A stretch of 64,000 bases of DNA from Fibrobacter sp. UWB11 (GTDB taxonomy: Bacteria > Fibrobacterota > Fibrobacteria > Fibrobacterales > Fibrobacteraceae): contig NZ_FSRT01000002.1 of NCBI RefSeq assembly GCF_900143015.1, positions 620,001-684,000 of the forward strand, read 5' to 3'. Positions 59,574-64,000 of the stretch are shown piece after piece; positions within the stretch are counted from its first letter, which is position 1; each line of letters begins with the position of its first letter. The position numbers and the translations under genes are program-made. The notes under the pieces were generated by a model. It was not told the origin of the DNA. It made no database searches and saw only the letters and a program-made list of their open reading frames with translations.

Positions 59574-62500
59574 TTAATTATCTGAATCTTCCTCGTCAGA
59601 AGAGCCGATTTCGTTATCCAAGAGCTGGATTCCGGAACCAGATTCGTAATTTTCAGCCTGTACATTCTGCAAACGAGAGCGTTCTTCCATTTCGTCGGCA
59701 TCGGCATCGATCACTTGGACGTTCCTCAAGTGACGGGCACCAGTACCGCACGGAATAAGTCGACCCATAATCACGTTTTCCTTAAGACCCATGAGCGGAT
59801 CCACGCAGCCTTCGATGGAGGCGCGGGTAAGGATTTTTTGGGTTTCCTGGAAGGAAGCTGCAGAAATGAAGCTGTCCGTTGCCAAGGAAGCCTTAGTGAT
59901 ACCAAGGAGCATCGGTTGATACTTAGCTTCAGCCTTACCGAGAGCGCGCAGACGTTCGTTTTCGGTACGGAGACGGGTCTTGGAAATTTCTTCGCCCGGC
60001 AAGAGATCCGATTCACCCGGATCCAAAATGCGGACCTTACGCATCATCTGACGAACGATACATTCGATGTGCTTATCTGCAATAGCCACACCTTGCAGGC
60101 GGTAAACTGCCTGGATTTCGTTCACCAAGTGGCGCTGCACATCCTCGGGTCCGAGAACGTCGAGGATATCGTGCGGGTCCACACTGCCTTCGCTGATCTT
60201 CTGACCAGCACGGACACGGTCACCGTCATTGACCGCCAGATGGATACCACGCGGAACCAGCACTTTCACTTCGTTGCCATCCATCTGCTGAATAATAACT
60301 TCTTGGTTGTTGCGCACTTCGTTACCGTACTTGACGAGACCGTCAACCGGTGCGATGAATGCCTTGTTCTTCGGAACACGAGCTTCGAAGAGTTCAGCGA
60401 CGCGCGGAAGACCACCGGTAATATCGCGGGTCTTACCAGCTGCACGCGGAAGCTTTGCGATAACCTGACCGGAAGTAACGCGGTCACCCTGATGCACGGC
60501 GAGGATAGCGCCGTCAGGCAACATGAAGTGGCCAACCTTTTCGCCACGTTCATCATTGATGATGATGACCGGACGCAATTGGTTCTTACCGTGTTGCTTG
60601 TCGCTGATGACGATCCAAGTTTCGACTTCGGTCATTTCATCGCGTTCAATACGGTAAGTTCTGTTTTCAATAAGATTGCTAAATGCGATCGTACCGGACA
60701 CGTTCGTGATAATCGGGCTGTTATACGGATCCCATTCGAACATGCTTTCGCCCTTCTTGACGGTAGCATTGTTTTCGACGTGCAAGATTGCACCGTACGG
60801 AATCTGGTAACGGCCCTTGTTGATGCCGGTATTGTCGAAGATAACGAGTTCGCCCATACGGGAAACGACGACCTTCTGGCCTTCGTGGTCCACCGTTTCG
60901 ACCTGTTCGAGTTCGACGTGGCCATCGACAGCTGCCTTCTTGTCGCTTTCGACAGTAAGACGAGAGGAAGCACCACCGATATGGAACGTACGGAGGGTAA
61001 GCTGCGTACCCGGTTCACCGATGGACTGTGCAGCGAGCACACCAACAGCTTCGCCGAGGTCAACCGGACGACCGGAAGCAAGCATACGGCCGTAGCACTT
61101 GGCGCAAACGCCAGTCTTCGAGTTACAGGTAAGCACAGAACGCATCTTGATGTGTTCGAGACCTGTAGCGGAAATCTTCGGGAGGTCACGTTCGGTAACG
61201 AGTTCGCCAGCCTTGACAATCACTTCGCCGGTAACCGGGTGCTTGATGTCTTCGACCGGAGCGCGACCGAGGAGACGTTCTTCAAGAGGAATGACAGTAT
61301 CGTCACCGTCCTTGAATGCAGAAACTTCGATACCATCGGTAGTTCCGCAGTCCGGTTCGGTAATCACGAGGTCCTGGCCCACGTCAACGAGACGACGGGT
61401 AAGGTAACCAGCGTCAGCCGTCTTAAGAGCGGTATCAGCAAGACCCTTACGAGCACCGTGAGACGAAATGAAGTATTCCATCACGTTCAAGCCTTCACGG
61501 AAGCAGGACTTAATCGGGTTTTCAATAACTTCCTGACCACCGAGCTGCTTGATCGGCTTCTGCATCAAACCACGCATACCGGACAGCTGCTTAATCTGTT
61601 CGCGGCTACCACGAGCGCCGGAGTCAGCCATCATGTAGACCGGGTTGAAACCGTCACGGTCGTGAGAGAGCAAATCCCACTGCTTGGCAGCAACGTCGGA
61701 CGTTGTCTTGGACCACACGTCAATCGTCTGGTTATAACGTTCACCGTCAGTAATGACACCGTCTTCGTAAAGGGCGCGAATCTTGGAAACCTGTTCGGCA
61801 GCCTTGTCAAGCATTTCCTGCTTTTCCTTCGGGATAACCATTTCGGCGATAGCCACGGAGGAACCAGCGCGCGTTGCCCACTTGTAACCGTTGGCCTTGA
61901 GATCGTCGAGGTAGTCGACAGTCACGCGGTTGCCGGTACGACGATAAAGGTCGTCAATGGACTTTGCAATCACCTTCTTGCCGAAGGTTTCGTTGGCGTA
62001 GCCAAGAGCGTTCGGAACAAATTCGTTGAAGATGATACGGCCGACAGTCGTCTTGATGACGTTGTCTTCCTTGAGGGTAAGGAACTTGACCTTTTCGCCA
62101 GCCTTGACATTGACTTCGATATTGCCATTGTCGTCGGCCATTTCGCGGATGCAGGTGCAGTCCTTTTCGACAGCGCCCATATAGATCTTGCGACCTGCCG
62201 GGAGCTTGAGGTAAACATTGGCGTTCAAATCCACGACGTCGTTTTCGTAAGCGCGGATGGCTTCGGCCGGGTCGTAGAAGTGCATGCCTTCACCCTTGCG
62301 GTTCGGACGCGGCTTGGTGAGGTAGTACAGACCAAGCACGATGTCCTGGCCCGGCACAGCAATCGGCTGACCGGAAGCCGGGTGAAGAATGTTGTTCGAA
62401 GAAAGCATCAACACGCGGCATTCGAGCTGAGTTTCGAAAGAAAGCGGAAGATGCACAGCCATCTGGTCACCGTCGAAGTCAGCGTTGAATGCTGTACAGA

Positions 62501-64000
62501 CGAGCGGGTGGAGACGAATCGCGTTACCTTCGATGAGCTTCGGATAGAAGGCCTGGATACCCAAGCGGTGAAGCGTCGGAGCACGATTCAACATGACCGG
62601 GTGGTCTTCAATAATCTGTTCGAGAATGTCCCAAACTTCAGGACGTTCTGCGTCAACGTACTTCTTAGCAGACTTGAGCGTGTAGACAATGCCTTCTTCT
62701 TCCAAGCGCTGGATGATGAACGGCTTGTAAAGTTCGAGAGCCATGCGCTTCGGGAGACCGCACTGGTGCATGCGAAGTTCCGGTCCCACGACAATCACGG
62801 AACGGCCGGAATAGTCAACACGCTTACCGAGCAAGTTCATACGGAAGCGGCCCTGCTTACCCTTGAGGAGTTCGGCGAGGCTCTTGAGCGGACGTGCAGA
62901 ACCTGCACGAGCGGTGCGGCGGCCGCTATCGAACAGCTGGTCGACAGCTTCCTGGAGCATACGCTTTTCATTGCAGAGAATCACGTTAGGGGCACGGATG
63001 TCAATCAACTTTTTCAAGCGGTTGTTGCGGTTGATGACACGGCGATAGAGTTCGTTCAAGTCGGAGGTAGCAAAGCGGCCACCTTCGAGCGGTACGAGCG
63101 GACGAAGATCAGGCGGGATAACCGGAAGAACGTCGAGGATCATCCAAGACGGCTGGTTAGCGAGCAAACGAGCTTCGTTCGGATACTTGTGGCGGAATTC
63201 TTCGTAGGCGTCGGCAAGCACAAAGTCAGAGTGCTTGGCTTCGTAGTCTACCTTGAATTCGGCAACAGCTTCGGCAAGACCCTTGAGCCAAGCCTTGCTT
63301 GCATCGCGGGCCGGATCCGGATTCTTGTAGTAGCTGCGGAAGCTTTCCATCTGGGACTTCTTGAAGGCTTCGACGACCTTGAGGCGCTTCACGGCGTCGT
63401 CCTGCTTGGTCTTGGACTTGGAAGTAGCCTGCAAGCGGAGTTCTTCGGAAAGCTTGGTCAAGTCGACGCGGTCGAGCAACTGCTTGATAGCAGATGCGCC
63501 CATCTTGGCTTCAAATTCACGGCCTTCGGCAACGAGGTCCTGATACTGAGCTTCGTCGATCAGGGAATTCGGTTCGAGGTCGGTCGTACCCGGATCAATC
63601 ACCACGTACTTTTCGTAGTAGATGATATGGTCGAGGTCCTTAGTATTGAGGTTGAGAAGTGCACCAATGACGCACGGCTGGTTACGGACGAACCAAGTGT
63701 GGGTCAGAGGAATAGCAAGTTCGATGTGGCCCATGCGTTCGCGACGGACCTTGGAGTGAGTCACTTCAACGCCGCAACGGTCGCAGATAACGCCCTTGTA
63801 GCGGATGCGCTTGAACTTACCGCAGTTGCATTCCCAGTTCTTAACCGGTCCAAAGATCTTTTCGCAGAAAAGACCATCCTTTTCAGGCTTGAAGGAACGG
63901 TAGTTAATCGTTTCCGGCTTTGTCACTTCGCCATAGGACCAGTAACGGATCAGGTCCGGAGAGGCGAGATGAATAGAAATGTCGCCAAACTGTTCAGTCA
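59574..64000 (-). CDS. rpoC: RNA polymerase subunit beta' (5' end outside window)
   Basis: About 1475 residues are visible; the start lies beyond the right edge. Before the first Met (63926) the frame reads HLASPDLIRYWSYGEV, the conserved N-terminal part. Zinc site 1 is CNCGKF...ICDRCGV, the catalytic Mg2+ motif is NADFDGDQMAVHLPLS, and the second zinc site includes VLTCNSKTGVCAKCYGRM. The C-terminus ends in an acidic tail (EIGSSDEEDSDN). rpoC is followed by rpsL and rpsG in the usual order. Confidence 0.99.
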   Translation of the reverse strand, partial: TEQFGDISIHLASPDLIRYWSYGEVTKPETINYRSFKPEKDGLFCEKIFGPVKNWECNCGKFKRIRYKGVICDRCGVEVTHSKVRRERMGHIELAIPLTHTWFVRNQPCVIGALLNLNTKDLDHIIYYEKYVVIDPGTTDLEPNSLIDEAQYQDLVAEGREFEAKMGASAIKQLLDRVDLTKLSEELRLQATSKSKTKQDDAVKRLKVVEAFKKSQMESFRSYYKNPDPARDASKAWLKGLAEAVAEFKVDYEAKHSDFVLADAYEEFRHKYPNEARLLANQPSWMILDVLPVIPPDLRPLVPLEGGRFATSDLNELYRRVINRNNRLKKLIDIRAPNVILCNEKRMLQEAVDQLFDSGRRTARAGSARPLKSLAELLKGKQGRFRMNLLGKRVDYSGRSVIVVGPELRMHQCGLPKRMALELYKPFIIQRLEEEGIVYTLKSAKKYVDAERPEVWDILEQIIEDHPVMLNRAPTLHRLGIQAFYPKLIEGNAIRLHPLVCTAFNADFDGDQMAVHLPLSFETQLECRVLMLSSNNILHPASGQPIAVPGQDIVLGLYYLTKPRPNRKGEGMHFYDPAEAIRAYENDVVDLNANVYLKLPAGRKIYMGAVEKDCTCIREMADDNGNIEVNVKAGEKVKFLTLKEDNVIKTTVGRIIFNEFVPNALGYANETFGKKVIAKSIDDLYRRTGNRVTVDYLDDLKANGYKWATRAGSSVAIAEMVIPKEKQEMLDKAAEQVSKIRALYEDGVITDGERYNQTIDVWSKTTSDVAAKQWDLLSHDRDGFNPVYMMADSGARGSREQIKQLSGMRGLMQKPIKQLGGQEVIENPIKSCFREGLNVMEYFISSHGARKGLADTALKTADAGYLTRRLVDVGQDLVITEPDCGTTDGIEVSAFKDGDDTVIPLEERLLGRAPVEDIKHPVTGEVIVKAGELVTERDLPKISATGLEHIKMRSVLTCNSKTGVCAKCYGRMLASGRPVDLGEAVGVLAAQSIGEPGTQLTLRTFHIGGASSRLTVESDKKAAVDGHVELEQVETVDHEGQKVVVSRMGELVIFDNTGINKGRYQIPYGAILHVENNATVKKGESMFEWDPYNSPIITNVSGTIAFSNLIENRTYRIERDEMTEVETWIVISDKQHGKNQLRPVIIINDERGEKVGHFMLPDGAILAVHQGDRVTSGQVIAKLPRAAGKTRDITGGLPRVAELFEARVPKNKAFIAPVDGLVKYGNEVRNNQEVIIQQMDGNEVKVLVPRGIHLAVNDGDRVRAGQKISEGSVDPHDILDVLGPEDVQRHLVNEIQAVYRLQGVAIADKHIECIVRQMMRKVRILDPGESDLLPGEEISKTRLRTENERLRALGKAEAKYQPMLLGITKASLATDSFISAASFQETQKILTRASIEGCVDPLMGLKENVIMGRLIPCGTGARHLRNVQVIDADADEMEERSRLQNVQAENYESGSGIQLLDNEIGSSDEEDSDN

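Overview
The window looks like chromosomal DNA of a Fibrobacter-type fibre-degrading bacterium (phylum Fibrobacterota). This is inferred from the mix of secreted GH26 mannanases, many lipoproteins with Cys lipoboxes, very large hybrid sensor kinases, and a dispersed repeat family with TGTCAT-type ends. No 16S gene is present, so the assignment stays an inference. The two ends are ordinary core genome. The middle, about 31.5-54.8 kb, is an accessory defence island, and much of it (about 34-51 kb) is visibly more AT-rich.

Left part (1-31 kb): a flavodiiron protein; two small lipoprotein genes, one with a SUMF1/FGE-like fold; a coiled-coil membrane-anchored protein; a membrane diguanylate cyclase; tRNA-Ser(GCU); a class A penicillin-binding protein; a small secreted protein; a lipoprotein overlapping a TSUP transporter; a GIY-YIG protein; NhaA; two adjacent hybrid histidine kinases; PRPP synthetase; enolase; then a five-gene operon of secreted, partly Cys-rich proteins and lipoproteins of unknown function. 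A GntR-type regulator with two winged helices and a sugar-binding-like C-terminus (30107-31426) closes this part.

Defence island (31.5-54.8 kb), all on the minus strand: dinD and a small overlapping ORF, a decayed stretch with a frameshifted gene, a Septu-like pair (ptuA/ptuB), and a six-gene run of jetA-jetB-jetC-jetD (Wadjet/MksFEBG SMC complex) followed by a RecQ-like helicase fused to a phosphoribosyltransferase and a DprA-like protein. Upstream of that lies a second operon: a type IIG restriction-modification enzyme, a split membrane protein, an unknown protein, a Mrr-like PD-(D/E)XK nuclease and a NERD/zinc-ribbon protein. The jet operon has an upstream region with 11-bp-phased TCGTCT direct repeats.

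Right part (55-64 kb): two tandem GH26 mannanases, a lipoprotein that is a paralogue of one in the left operon, then rpsG, rpsL and the 3' part of rpoC.

The best regulatory observation is an 18-bp identical sequence, AATATAACACTAGATACA, lying directly in front of the GntR-type regulator and about 110 bp before the first GH26 gene. A close variant sits at the same distance before the second GH26 gene. The regulator and its probable targets are now 23.5 kb apart, with the whole defence island between them, as if the island had been inserted into a mannan-utilisation locus. The best candidates for an undescribed system are the six-gene JetABCD-RecQ/PRT-DprA operon and the type IIG/NERD/Mrr/membrane-protein operon. 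A third striking feature is the dispersed repeat family, which has inserted in frame three times into the coding sequence of the type IIG enzyme.
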